Assembly (NCBI GenBank): GCA_048213135.1
Contig: PS015081.1
Location: 185,546-249,545 of the forward strand
Direction of reading: 5' to 3'
DNA length: 64,000 nucleotides
From: Reclinomonas americana ATCC 50394
Lineage: Eukaryota; Jakobida; Jakobea; Jakobida
The notes under the pieces are model-generated. The model saw nothing but the letters and a program-made list of their open reading frames with translations. It had not been told where the DNA came from and ran no database searches. Shown here one piece after another: positions 1 through 11,236 of the stretch. The translations under genes and the position numbers were made by a program. Position 1 is the first letter of the stretch, and each line of letters begins with the position of its first letter.

Positions 1-836
1 ATGTTCACAAAGAAGCCGTCGAAGCGGGAGACCCTCGCCATGGCTGCCAACTTGTGCGCACAGACCACCCACGCCGGCTGCAGATCTGTCGACGGATCGC
101 CACGCAGTCGACGATGATGGTCGCTGGCGTAGAACTGCTGCTCGCTCTCACTCCACCATCCATGCAGCATGTCGTTCAACTTGCGCTTGCCTTCGTCCCA
201 CTGTCATCGCACACGGTGAGTGCCAGTCTCACGCGCCATTCGATGACAAAGAAGCAAACCTCCACGATGAAGGTGCCGAGTACGTGACAGCCGGCGGTAT
301 GCGCTGCATTCGTCCAGCACACGGGCGGCGGTGATACGAAGCTGCGTCATGCAAGCCTGGATCAGGAGGCAGCGGGCAGATCGCACGGAGAGACAACTCG
401 AATCGTTACCGATGTGCAAAGTAGATGAATGTCGACACCAGCGACAAGTGATCCATGTGAAACGCTAGTGGATTCGATGATCCCTGCGCGAACGCGTCGT
501 CGGGAAGGTACCTGCAGGGTGAGCCACAGGAGTGAACAACTGTGCATGAACGATTGCTGCTGTCGATCGCTCACACACCCGCCCATCATATCGTGGCACA
601 CAAGCAGCTTCTGGCACGGCGATCGGGGTGGGTGCGCAGTGGGCTTGCGCAATGCACGCGTGGCCACTTGCCACTCGCAGTAAGACACATCTGCATTCCA
701 CTGCACGCGCAACAAATCAGGCTCACATGCACAGAGCACACACACGCGCACATACCTCTAGCAGCTGCTGCAGAGTGTCCACTAGTCGCGCCTGCAGCGC
801 TGCGTCGGCCAGAAACGGGTTGGCATCGCGCGGCAT
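1..836 (-). CDS. ENGASE: Cytosolic endo-beta-N-acetylglucosaminidase (GH85), N-terminal part, 3' end off the window
   Basis: ENGase cuts the chitobiose core of free or protein-bound N-glycans in the cytosol. Reading the minus strand and removing short GT-AG introns (201-259, 342-409, 512-578 and one more near the start) gives a continuous protein with GH85 signatures in order: KLLVCHDMMGGYLPDD, then a segment with FHMDHLSLVSTFIYFAHR, then PPPVCWTNAAHTAG, VLGTFIVEWDEG and, at the window edge, KLAAMARVSRFDGFFVN. These correspond to the family's C-H-D-M-x-G-G-Y, W-T-N-x-A-H, G-T-F-I-x-E-W and F-D-G-W-L-x-N blocks. The catalytic Asn/Glu block follows FDGFFVN and lies beyond position 1. The start is the ATG at 834-836 (MPRDANPFLADAAL). 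The part between the start exon and KLLVCHD is uncertain and may hold another intron. The neighbour starts divergently 180 bp away. Confidence 0.85.
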
Positions 837-1015
837 CGATCGATAACGAATGAAGGACGCGGAGTGCAGGACCGCACACGCACGCGATCACACGGCGACT
901 GAGCAAGAGAGTGCTCAGCATCTTCTGTGCCGCGTGCGCACGAGTGTTCGGCGATCTCTCTCTCCTGCACATCCTTCGTTGATTGCTTGTTGTAGAGAGT
1001 ATCTCCGACGTCATC

Positions 1016-3907
1016 ATGCGCGTCTCCACACGAGTGCTGCAGTACCTCAGCTTAGGCAGCGGCTGCCTATCGATGCTTGTTGCTGGTAATGTTGCGTTGC
1101 ACATCCACAGAAGAGAGAGAGGGGGGGAAGAGAGGGAAAAATGCATCGTGATGATGCATTGCGATCCGTCTTCATCATCATCACAGATTCGCACATTCTC
1201 TCACCCCGGCTCACACGTGTGCATGCAGTTGGGCGGTTTGGCCTTGTACACACAAGATCTCAAGGACAAGTTGGGCCTGTCTCAGTCGGAGCTGGCTGGT
1301 GTGGTGGAGGGCCTGGCGTTCTGGGGACTCTTCTTGTCGCTGCCGATGGGTTTGTTCGTGTCGAAGAAGGTGTGCCCGACGCAGCCTCACTCGCGATGAA
1401 CAGGGCTGTTGTACGACTGGGTGGGCTCGCAGATCACGTGCTTTGTCGGATCGCTGCTGATGGTGCCGTGTGCACGCATGCACGCCGGTGTGCTTTCGTT
1501 CGTCGATTTTCTCATGCCAACGTTGCGCAGTTTGTCGGCTACTTTCTGCTGTTCTGTGTGACGTCGGACTGGTTTCACGCACCGGCCATCGTCATTGGTA
1601 TATTCTTTGCCATTGTTGGACAGGTGGGCGCATGGTCAAAGGGAGAAAGGGATGAGATGGGAAAGTATTCATGTCGAGCTTGCAGGGATCCGCCGCCGTG
1701 TACATTGCATGTTTGCTGACCAACGATGCCAACTTCGAGTCGCGGCATCGTGGCAAGATCCTCGGGGCGCTGGTGTGCTGCTTTGCTCTGTCGGGCGTCT
1801 TCATGGCCGCGCTGCATGCACCGTCGACCTTTAGCTCGTGGCCCGACGGGTTCGTGGGATGCCTGCTCGCCATCATGCCTTCGTCTGTCGACTGACTTGT
1901 CACGCAGGCTACCGCACTTTATGCTGCTGTTGTCCGTGGTGTGCGGCTCTTGCGGCCTGGTGTCGGGAGTTGCGATAAACGCGATCCTCTTCCTCGTTGA
2001 TAGGGTGCTGATGCGTCTGGGGTGCCTGGATAGATTTTCGTGCGAAGTCTCCGTCACCGCATGCGCCGCTCCAGGCGTCATCCAGCACTTCCGCCACCAG
2101 GGCCACCACCCATGGCCATCAATATCAAGCCGACGCCAGTGTCGGGTACTGAGGAAATTCCGGTGCGTCTACTGGTCATTCGAAGCGTCAGTCTCCTCCG
2201 GTTCTCACTCAACCATCTGTGCAGCGCACGCAACCCATGGCGATTCGCGAATCGGGCCTGCTGCCACTACCGACGGGTGGTGCGCCGGAGGATGCGGCCA
2301 GCTCTCTCGGCAACACCTGGTGAGTTGTTGTGCTGCTCGTCGAATTCGGCGCCGTTCGCCGACGATGATGATGATTGCGTAGGGCCACTGCCGATGTCGA
2401 GGCGACGGAGCAGAGTCGTCTGCTGGCCGCCGCTCCTCCTATAATTGAGGAATCGCTGGACGACGCGTTTTCTCTTTCCAGTCTCCCGCAACCGTTCTTC
2501 ACCGGCGCCTTGGTGCGCACTGAACTCGCATCCTCGGCCCTCCTTGTTGACAAGTTGGGTGTCGTGTGCGCGACAAATGACGGTTGTGCATACTCACTGT
2601 CTTATGCTCGACAGGTACTTGAAGTCGGCCATGGCGCACAACAAACAGGAGCCGAATTCGAGACATGTGTCGCTCACCGACACCGAGGACGACACGTCGA
2701 GCATTTACACGTCGGGTTCGCAGATCGTAAAGGATGCCAACTTGCGGTCCATTTGGTGCGACCTGCGTTTCTACGCGTCGTGGTTCGTGGCATGAGTCGT
2801 GCTCCGCCCCCTTGTTGCATAACAGTCTTTCATTCTCATGTCGTCACACGTTTCGTAGGTTTGCCGTCTTCTGCAGCGTCACTCCGTGCTACCTGTATAT
2901 TGCCAATGTCGAGGTCTGCTACCTACCTCCTATGCTGCGCACTGTACCATCTTCGGCGACTCAGTTCTGCCTCCCGTGTTTTCACAGTTTATTGCACGGA
3001 GTATCGGCCAGGATTCCAACGGCTTCAAAGTGCGCCAAGTCATCATGTTCTCGGCATTCAGTGCCTTCGGTCGCCTTGCGATCGGCCTCTTTTCTGACTC
3101 ATTGTTGCGTCGCTGCCAGTGCTGTCTTCTTCAGAGTGAGTGCACCACTGCTCACCACACTCTCGCGTAACAGTCGGGAGCGTGTGGCACCGACGTACTG
3201 GGCCGCCATGGCATCCGCACTTGTCATGGTGTGCTACGCCACCCTCGCCGCTGCCTACAACACAGTGGTTGTGGAGCTCGTCTCCCCCCTCATTGGCCTG
3301 GCCTTTGGCACTCTCATTGTGTCCAAGCCGACTCTGGTGCTCACCATGTTTGGTACGCTGCGTGCGGGAACACTAGTGGCCGCATTCGATCTCGCCGTCG
3401 GTGTAGGCGTGACGCTGGTGGGACTCGCCGTGGCTGCCGTGTACTCGTCACACGAGGTTTCGTCGCTGGCGTTGCCGAGAAGCACCCTCTGTGTGTGCTG
3501 CTGACCGCTCGCTCCTCCCTTCTCTTCGACGCAGACACGATCGCCGGTGACTGGCGACTTGACGTGCGACGGAACCTCGTGCTTCCGTTGCGTGCGCGTC
3601 CGTTCTTTCTTCATATGTTTCACCCGCCGCCGACTCACACTGGTGCTGCTGCCACCTTTCCCCCACAGACGTCACCTTTCTGTTTCTGGTGAGCTGTGCT
3701 GCACGGATGCTGCTGCATTCTCTCCGCATCGCCGACTGACACTGCTGCGGTGACACACAGTTTGGCATTGAGGTGCTGGCCACGGTGCTGTTCATCGCCC
3801 TCCAATTCCTTCAGCGGCGAGCCGTGGCACGCGGCCTGGCCAGACACTTGGATCGCGGACATGCACCACCGCGGCTGATTCCGTCGACCAAGCGAGCACG
3901 GCGATGA
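1016..3907 (+). CDS. Nodulin-like / major facilitator superfamily transporter
   Basis: A polytopic transporter split by several introns. The first exons give a TM segment, then LALYTQDLKDKLGLSQSEL and a second TM (GLAFWGLFLSLPMGLFVSKK), the layout of nodulin-like (NFD4-type) MFS proteins. A later exon has GSAAVYIACLLTNDANF followed by RHRGKILGALVCCFALSG, the family's conserved segment after TM4. The C-terminal half has DLRFYASWFV, IFGDSVLPPVFSQF, VIMFSAFSAFGRLAIGLFSD, then hydrophobic segments to LATVLFIALQFLQRR and a basic tail ending in TGA at 3905-3907. Substrate unknown; the family includes plasma-membrane and organelle transporters. The start is the ATG at 1016, after an upstream CT-rich stretch. 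The stop lies only 36 bp from the convergent Sec6 stop. Exact exon edges around 1380-1580 and 1900-2600 are not settled. Confidence 0.75.
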
Positions 3908-3943
3908 AAGCGAACCTTTAAACACGTTGTAGTATTTGTTTGT

Positions 3944-6900
3944 TTACAGACCAGAGAGGAAGTCGTCGAGATTGCCGACTTCCACGTTTTCGAATTGTGC
4001 TTCCGCTGTCTTCTCAGCAGCCGCAGCCGCCGCGGCCTTGCGCGATTGCTTGTCGCCGCCACTTCCACCGGCAGCTCCTGAACCACTGGCACCTTCTCCA
4101 GGAACGGCTGCCCTGTACGCGGCATCGTCGCGCGCCACCAAGCGCGCTGCGTCTTCCGGCATCAGCTCGGCGAAGAAACCTGCGCTCGCGTGTCAGGAGA
4201 CGACGAGCAGCGCACATTGCGAGGGTGCGCACGCAACCAAACACACTGACACCGAGATCTGTGCCGGCCGCCACCAGCTGGTCTTCGCGGAACTTCCTTC
4301 GCTGCTCCACATACGCATCGTACACCAGCGGCAACTCAGCCGCCATGCGCTTCTTGAAGGACTTGTCCGCGTTCTTGCGTGCGTCGAGCACGCGCAAGGC
4401 CAACTCGGGCGGTGTGTCCGGGAAAATGCGCAGGATCTCGCGATACTGCAAAGCCATGTTTTCCTCCGTTCTGCGCGCGTCTCACAATCAGCTCACGCCC
4501 TCCCACCATCAATCGATGCACACGATTCCGTACGCAACGCTCCAACCAACGTCGACAAGAGTTGCACTGGTCTAAAGTTGCTCTCGCAAAACGTCTCCCA
4601 GTCGCGACCGGCGGTGGCCTCGTGCTCCTTGAACGGCTCAAACGCCTGCACCATGATCTGGAAGTCCTCGTGCAGCATGTCGTCGGCACCCGGCTGCAGC
4701 TTCCTGCACCCACAAGGTGTCAGTCACTCCACCTCGCTGCTCCAGCAGGCATCACACGAAAAAAAAAACACAGCATGACACAACTTTTTCTTCGTCAGCA
4801 GCTGGGAAACGTAGGCCTTTGAGCAGCGGTTCATCATTTCTCCCAGCTGCGTTGCAGTGTTACCAATCAGATGGAATACTAGCAGCAGCAGCAGCAGCAG
4901 CCCGCAGCATGCACGCAACGACACCAGTGACAAACACGCGGGCCAGCGACGAGACCACCTCCTTCATCAGGGTCGACACCGCAGCCATCCACTCCTCCAC
5001 CAGGGGTGTGTTGGCCCAATCCTCCTCAAACAGGCTCGCATGGAAAGAGCTTGTTTCCCTTTGCAATCGATCCAAGAGCAGCTCGCGAAGCTGCTTCTCG
5101 CCATCCAAGAACACTGACGGGGCGACAGCAGGTGAGAAATGATATGTGTTCCCGTGTCATGAATGAGAAGGACAGCGCGTACCTTCGTCGAGCTTGTTCA
5201 AAAAGTCCAGAACACTCGTCTCGGACACCGGGACCGCAGCTTTGCCAGTTCCGCCGTGGATCTCCATTTCGCGCGCCTTGGCCCGCACGAGCGGTGTCAG
5301 CAGGCGAGTCACCAGACCGCGGAACTCCTCCGATGCACTGCACAGCGCGTTAGCCGAGAAACCAATCAAGACAGAAGAACATGACGCAACATGAGTGCAT
5401 GCTCGGTGTTGTTGACGATCGCGCACATATAGCGGATGGGCAGGCGATCACGGTTCTCTGCGCAAAGACACACCGTGAAAAACGGAGCGCACCCTGCACG
5501 AGGATAGACAACAACGCACGTCGTGCCGTCTCAATGAGAGTCTGCTGGTAGAATGAGATGGCGTCGACAGAGCCCTTAGCGACCTCCCAAAGCAGCTGAG
5601 GACACGGACCAAGTCAGTGACTCGCAAATCCACCTCGCTCTCTCTCTCTCACACACACACAACCCGCTTACCGTGCCCGTGGAGATGGAGCCGATACGCT
5701 CCAGCTGCTGATTGATGATCTGGTACAGATAGATGGTGGCCAGCGTCGTGACACCGTCGTCGCTGCTCACATACAATTCGCCACTCTGTGCCGACGCCGC
5801 CGCATTGCTGAGCTCGTACACACGCGTGAGCTCGCGCTTGACAATGTTGCCGAGCCATTCGCGAAGTTTGGACTATGGCGCAGCGCAGAGGAATGAGGGC
5901 GGAGGAAGCGAAAGGAGAGCGAGGATGCACGCGTGACTCACCGCCACTTGGCGCGAGAAAGTAAAGCAGAGCGTGTCAAAGTAGGCCTTGTAGTCCTGCA
6001 GATCGAGCTTGTCGAGCGAGCCCATCAGCTCCATAAGATCCTTACGATACCGCTCAAAGCTCTCGACTACCACGACGAGTGAGTGGCTGCGAGCAACACC
6101 AAAGAGCACAAAGGCGACAAACGCAACTAATGTTGACCACTTGCTCCATCTCCAGGTCGTCGAGACGCTGCGAGAATTGCTTCAGGCACAGAACCACCAC
6201 TCGATGTGTGTGCTGCACCCAGTAATCCATGATCGGTGACCTGCGACGAAATACGAGAGTTATTTGGGTCACGAGTCGGCTCAAATCAGTGCTGACAGAT
6301 GCACGCAACGTCAGTGGGAAGCACGGCAGCACCATGACGTCCACCGCATACAGGTCATCCATGAGGCCCTTGATGCATTCGAGAGCAACCTTGATGTCGG
6401 AGAGCACTGGAAACTCCTCCTTTAGCTTCTGAATGGCCTCCTCGACGCCATGATCGCGCAGCACGGGCATGATACTGTGGAGAGGAAGGGTTCGTGAGAC
6501 AGGAAACAGTCAGGAAGGCAGGGAGAGTGGCACGAGTAAGAGTACCTCGCCATTTCCGTCTCGCCGTCATCAGAGTCCTCTGTGAACACAAACGTGAGCT
6601 TGTATACAGCGTCATAAAGAGAGATGATGAAGACAATGTGCACCGTCTGGAACTGGTGGAGGTGCGGCCGCCGCAGCCGCAGGAGCAGCGGCAGACGCTC
6701 CGCCCGCAGGCCGTCCGCTGCCGTCACGAGTGCTGCCACTGGCACTCCCACCACCACCGCCACTACCACCGCCGCCTCCACCACCGGCACCGCCCTTGCC
6801 CTTCTTGTCGTCCGAGGGTCGCTTTACCGGCACACGATTGGCCAATTCGTACAGCTCCGGATCGTATTCGTCGTCGTCGCCGTCGAGGAACGCGTCATCG

Positions 6901-8755
6901 TCGAACTCATACTCTCCACGGTCGCCCTGCGCACCACTTGCCGCCGCTGCTGCACGTGTCGCATCATCATGTCAGTGCACACCGCAAGTTCACCTCGCAC
7001 ACAAACACAAACACACACACGCTCACCTGCACTTCCCGGTTTGGTCGTCGCCGGGGGCGAGTCGCGTGCACGGCCAGTCGGCAACGGCGACTCTGGCAGA
7101 TCCTCACTGCCGTCATCGTGACTGGTGTCGTCGTCCTTGGTGCCGCCACTCACGGGCTTCTTCTTGCCATCGTCGCCCTTGCCGCCTTTCTTCCCTCTCC
7201 GATGCCCATCATCATCGTCGTCGTCATCATCGTACTCATCGTCGTCGCCGTCGTCATCTTCGTCGTCATCGGCGGCGGCTCGTCCCGAAGCCGCAGCAGC
7301 GGCCGCCGAGCGTTGTTGGGCGGTGCGCTTCAGATCGATGCCGAAATCGGCGAGACCCATCACCTGCACATCAGCGGCATCGTCGGCCGGTTTCCCTCGA
7401 GATCCACTCGCTGCGACAACACGAGTCAGCACCCGCAGCGGAGGACTCCCAATCGACACGATTGGCACGCACCTGCAGGCTTGGCAGCAGCTGCTGTTGC
7501 CGGTTTCGCAGCACTTGGCTTCTTTTTGTGTCCGGTCTTCTTCGTCTTTTTCTTTTTCTTCTTCGGATCGTCGGACGAAGCAGTGTCAGAGTCGTCGTGG
7601 CCGTCGCCATCGTCATCGTCGTCGTCGTCGTCATCGTCATCATCTGACTCTGACGGTGCTGGAGGCACGGCCTTCTTGGTGTATGCTGCGTTCGAGAAAG
7701 AAAGAAAGTGAGAAGCAGACGGAAAGTAATTGACAAGCGAATGCCGTCGGAACTCTTGACATAGTTCTCCAGCACGATCTTCTCCACGCGCAGAAACATC
7801 TGACCCTCATACTGGTGATTCAGCTCCAAGTCATTCAAGTCGTCGTCAATCACGCGCGCCAACTTGACCAGCAGCGCGGGGTTTTCCTGTGCACCAAAAC
7901 AATTAAACGGTGTTGCTGAACACGAGCGCGTTTCGCTGCGACGCACGTCGGCCAGAATCAGAATCTGCTCAAAGAGACCCCAGAAGCGCTCCTCGAAGTC
8001 CACCGTCAGCTCCTCCACGCGGCGGAAGTATCGCTCGAATTCCACACGATACTTGCCAGAGACCTGCCGCCACGTCGATGTGTGTGAGTTTTGCTACGTG
8101 ACAACATCAGCAAACCCAACGCACCTCTCGCGTCAGGAACTCCTTGAGCGTCTCCAGCTTGCGCGTGCGGCGGAACACGTCGTGGATTTGCATGTCGTCG
8201 GTCATTTGCGACTGAATGCTGGTAATCTGCGCACGCATTCGACCGTCACTTGTCTACTGCGCCGCGCACCCGCCACGCCTGCACGCACGCACGCACCTCA
8301 CTCTCCAGATCCAGGATCTTCTTCAGCTCCGTCATCGTCTCAAACACGTTGCGCCGAATGTTCTCCACCCGACGAATGAGGTCGTAGTCGCGCACGAGAC
8401 CGACCGACACGCGATCAAAGCCAGACTCCAGCGACGAGAACTCGGTGTCGAGCGACGCCACCGTGCCCTTCACCTGATCGATCTTGCCGACGGCGACCTT
8501 GGCCTGCTCCAGCTGCGTCCGCGACAGCGTGCGCAGCTGGTTCTTGACCTGCTCCAGCTTCTGATCGAAGCGCTGGCGAATGCCCGGCAACCGCGCCAAG
8601 TCCTCCGCCGTGCGCAACTGCGACGCCACATCGCGCAGTGCCGACTCACGTGCATCCGTCTCAAACTCAAACAGATCCGGCTGGCCCAGAAAGCCCACTT
8701 CTNNNNNNNNNNNNNNNNNNNNATCCTTCATCCTCTTCCGGTTCAACACATTCAT
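3944..8755 (-). CDS. EXOC3: Exocyst complex component Sec6 (EXOC3) with a long low-complexity insert
   Basis: Sec6 is a helical subunit of the exocyst, which tethers secretory vesicles to the plasma membrane. At least a dozen exons read on the minus strand. The N-terminal exon (about 8297-8702) has GFLGQPDLFEFETDARESAL, a coiled-coil with LEQVKNQLRTLSRTQLEQAK, and VRDYDLIRRVENIRRNVF, the Sec6 N-terminal layout. Next come RVEELTVDFEERFWGLFEQI and LVKLARVIDDDLNDLE. A low-complexity insert follows (see separate entry). The C-terminal exons include VLSDIKVALECIKGLMDDLY, FERYRKDLMELMGSLDKLDL, FVQLRELLLDRLQ-like helices, REILRIFPDTPPELALRVLD and end NVEVGNLDDFLSGL. The 20-N gap at 8703-8722 hides part of the start; ATG at 8753-8755 (MNVLNRKRMKD) is the best visible candidate. 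The identity rests on the N-terminal and C-terminal patterns; the middle is less diagnostic. Confidence 0.75.
6660..7680 (-). repeat. Low-complexity coding insert of Sec6: Asp runs, Lys-rich and Gly-rich tracts
   Basis: Read on the minus strand, the Sec6 reading frame here encodes a run of more than a dozen Asp after SESD, a Lys block (KKKKKKTKK), Ala-rich and PAKPA segments, a second acidic tract (DDDEDDDGDDDEYDDDDDDDD), Lys/Gly-rich linkers, and a Gly/Ser tract after KKGKGGAGG. On the plus strand this appears as GTC/ATC and GCC triplet runs. Short introns interrupt it, yet the frame stays open across the exons, so it is probably translated as a disordered loop between the N-terminal coiled-coil part and the helical C-terminal part. 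Confidence 0.7.
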
Positions 8756-8776
8756 GCACACGAACTCGCAGAGCAC

Positions 8777-11133
8777 TTAGCGAGCAGCGGCACCTACAAT
8801 CACAGGATTCAATCAGCACGAGCACACAGTACGTTCCACTCTGCACACACACTACTCACCACCCTGCTGACTCCGGCGGCCGCTTGGTTGTTGCTCCAAG
8901 GGACCACCCTCGGCACGGCGTACGGCGGCCTTGGCACGGTGCACCTCTCGCCTCAATGAGGCCTCCAGCTCCTTGAACTTGCTCTCCTTGATCTCCATCT
9001 CCTCGCGCATCGCCAGGAACTCGGCCTCCAGCTCCTTGTAGGCGTTCTGCGCCACGCGGGAATCGCTGACCTTGGCCTTGTTGACAATCGACACCTTGCG
9101 TTCCAGGTGCTGCGAGGGGGCGAATGATGAGTACTTCACCATTTTCCTCCCCTGAATGACAGCTCTCTCACTCACCTCAATCGCAGCGTCCTTCTCGCGC
9201 ACCAGGTCCTCCTTGTCGAGAATGCTCTGTTGGAGAGCGCGCACCTCGTCTTGCAGCACGTTGTACAGCTTGACCGGTACGAGCTCCTCGCGCTCCTCAC
9301 GCTTCACTGTCTCCTCCGTGATGCCCTCAACGTCAATGTCGGCCAGGTCTTGGCGCTCGGCGCGCGGCTTCTTCTTCTGGCCGCCATTGCACGAGGCAAG
9401 CGTCTCCAGACGGGCCAGCAGACGCTCAATGCGCAGCTGCTGCGCGCGAATGGTGCGGTCCTAATGGTGCACGGAGAGAGACAGGTGAGCAAGGACGACG
9501 GTGATGATGGCAATGACATTAAGGAGAGGTGTGCGTTACCTGCTGGGCGCGGATCTCGCGGCAGCGCTTCAGCTCGTTGTTCAGCACGCTCTTCTCGGTG
9601 GTCAGCGCCGTCAGCGATGAGTCCTCGCGGGCCTCCTTCAGCAGCTTCTCAATCTCCTCGTTCTTCTGCTTCTCAATCGCCTTCAGCTGCTCAATGTGGC
9701 GCTGCTGGTCCGGCACCACCACCTGCAACAGGCGGAAGTGGTGCTATTCGACGGGACGGGAGAGAGACGGGTGATGAGTGTGTGGGAGAGGAGAGAGTGA
9801 AGGAAGCGTCACCATCAGTCACATACCTCCATGTCCTTGTGCTTCTCCTCCAGATCGCCGTACTCGCGAATGCGGGCCGTCAGCTTCTCAATTGCTTGTG
9901 TCTTGAGCTCCTGGAAGCGGTACAGCGTCTTGGTCTCCTCCTTCAGCTCCTCCAGCTTCTTGTTCAACAACGCATTCTGATGGACGCCACGTCAGCAACC
10001 CTCGCACACACACACACACACAAGACACAACGTGCAGCTGGTCGCCGCTGTGTGGCTCACCTCATTCTGCAGCTTCTCCACCTGGTAGTTGAGCTCCAGC
10101 TGGTTCGCGCTCTCTTCTGAGCGCTGCTGGCGCTCAAACTTGCGCAGCTGCGCCTCCACCTGCGCCTTGGACGCCGCCAGCGACTTCTTCTCGTCCTCGT
10201 ACGCACGCAGGCGATCCTTCAGTGAGCTGACCTCGGCCTCAAATTGCAGAGCGCGCTCCGCCAGCTGGCTCTTCTCCTGAAAGCGCACGACGGTTCAACT
10301 CTCATATTGAGAGAGGAGGGGTTGAAATATCACCGACACAACACACACCTTGGACAACTTGACCAGTGCCTCCTCCTTGGTGCGCAGTGTGTTGTCCATG
10401 GCCTTCAGCTCAGCCTCGAGCCTGGCGTGGACAAGAGTGTGTGAGAGAAGGGACGAAGTTTTGGCGCGCAATGTCGCGTCTTGTCACACACACACACACA
10501 CACACACACACAAGCACACACACGACAGCGAGCGCGCGCTCTCTCTCTCTCTCTCTCTCACCCGCGATGAATGAGACAGATAACAAGGCGATCATGAAGA
10601 GAGAGAGAGAGCGACAAGGCGAGATGTGAACTGCATCTGGTTCCCAAAAGGATGAGCGAATGCACACTCTCGAAACACACACAAACGTGCCATCGTTAAC
10701 AGAACACGCACACGAGCACACACACAGAGAGAGTAAAGTCGCGTGAGTGTGTGTGTGTGTGCGTGTGGAGAGAGGGCGATTTCGCGAGTGATGGCGCGCT
10801 GGCGACCAACACAGAGAGCGTGTGCAGATTCGCACCACAAGTGCACTCTCCATCACACACGCGCTCGTGCACATTGTGCAGAGAGACAGAGAGAGCGATC
10901 GTCATCATCGACACGTCACACACACAAAGCAACGCGAAAGAGAGTGACCAGTTGAGAGCGACCTGGCGCCATTCCCCAACCAGACACACACACACACTCA
11001 CACCAACAACAATGACACACACACAGTACCTCTGGCGCTCGACGTTGGCCTCATGCAAAGCGTCTTGCAACTCGCGGGTGTTGAGGATCGTGTTCATCGC
11101 GCACAGCTGCCTCTTCTGATAACAAATTTGCAC
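8777..11133 (-). CDS. Coiled-coil protein, function unknown
   Basis: Almost entirely heptad-like charged helix spread over about eight exons. Typical stretches are NTRELQDALHEANVERQR at the start, AMDNTLRTKEEALVKLSK, QLAERALQFEAEVSSLKDRL, KKLEELKEETKTLYRFQELK, RHIEQLKAIEKQKNEEIEKL, and RVAQNAYKELEAEFLAMREE near the end. A Lys-rich break GGQKKKPRAERQDLADID sits in the middle. Such proteins are often centrosomal, ciliary or cytoskeletal, but no family signature was recognised. The frame either stops at 8852 or, if GTGAGT at 8852 is an intron donor, continues to a TAA at 8777 (ending GGAAAR). The first intron is about 600 bp of dinucleotide repeats. Start is the ATG at 11131-11133 or the inner ATG about 12 codons later. 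The Sec6 start is only about 20 bp further along the same strand. Confidence 0.7.
10425..11028. repeat. Long first intron of the coiled-coil gene filled with CA/GT and GA/CT microsatellites
   Basis: Between the exon ending VERQR (donor near 11028 on the minus strand) and the exon beginning LEAELKAMDN lies about 600 bp rich in (CA)n, (GA)n and (CT)n, densest at 10484-10560 and 10670-10760. The usual introns in this window are about ten times shorter. Long open frames across it come from the repeat units and show no protein-like composition. Confidence 0.65.
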
Positions 11134-11236
11134 TCGGGCGAAAATGAGCGAAGTCCAAAGTCAGAATCGGCGGACTTCGCCCTTCGTCATGCTCAGTCTC
11201 CTTTCTCGTGGTTAAGCAATACAATAAAACCATTCA

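Noticed and set aside
10484-10560. CRISPR array or telomere-like repeat
   Set aside because: The repeats are simple CA and CT dinucleotides in an intron without spacers.
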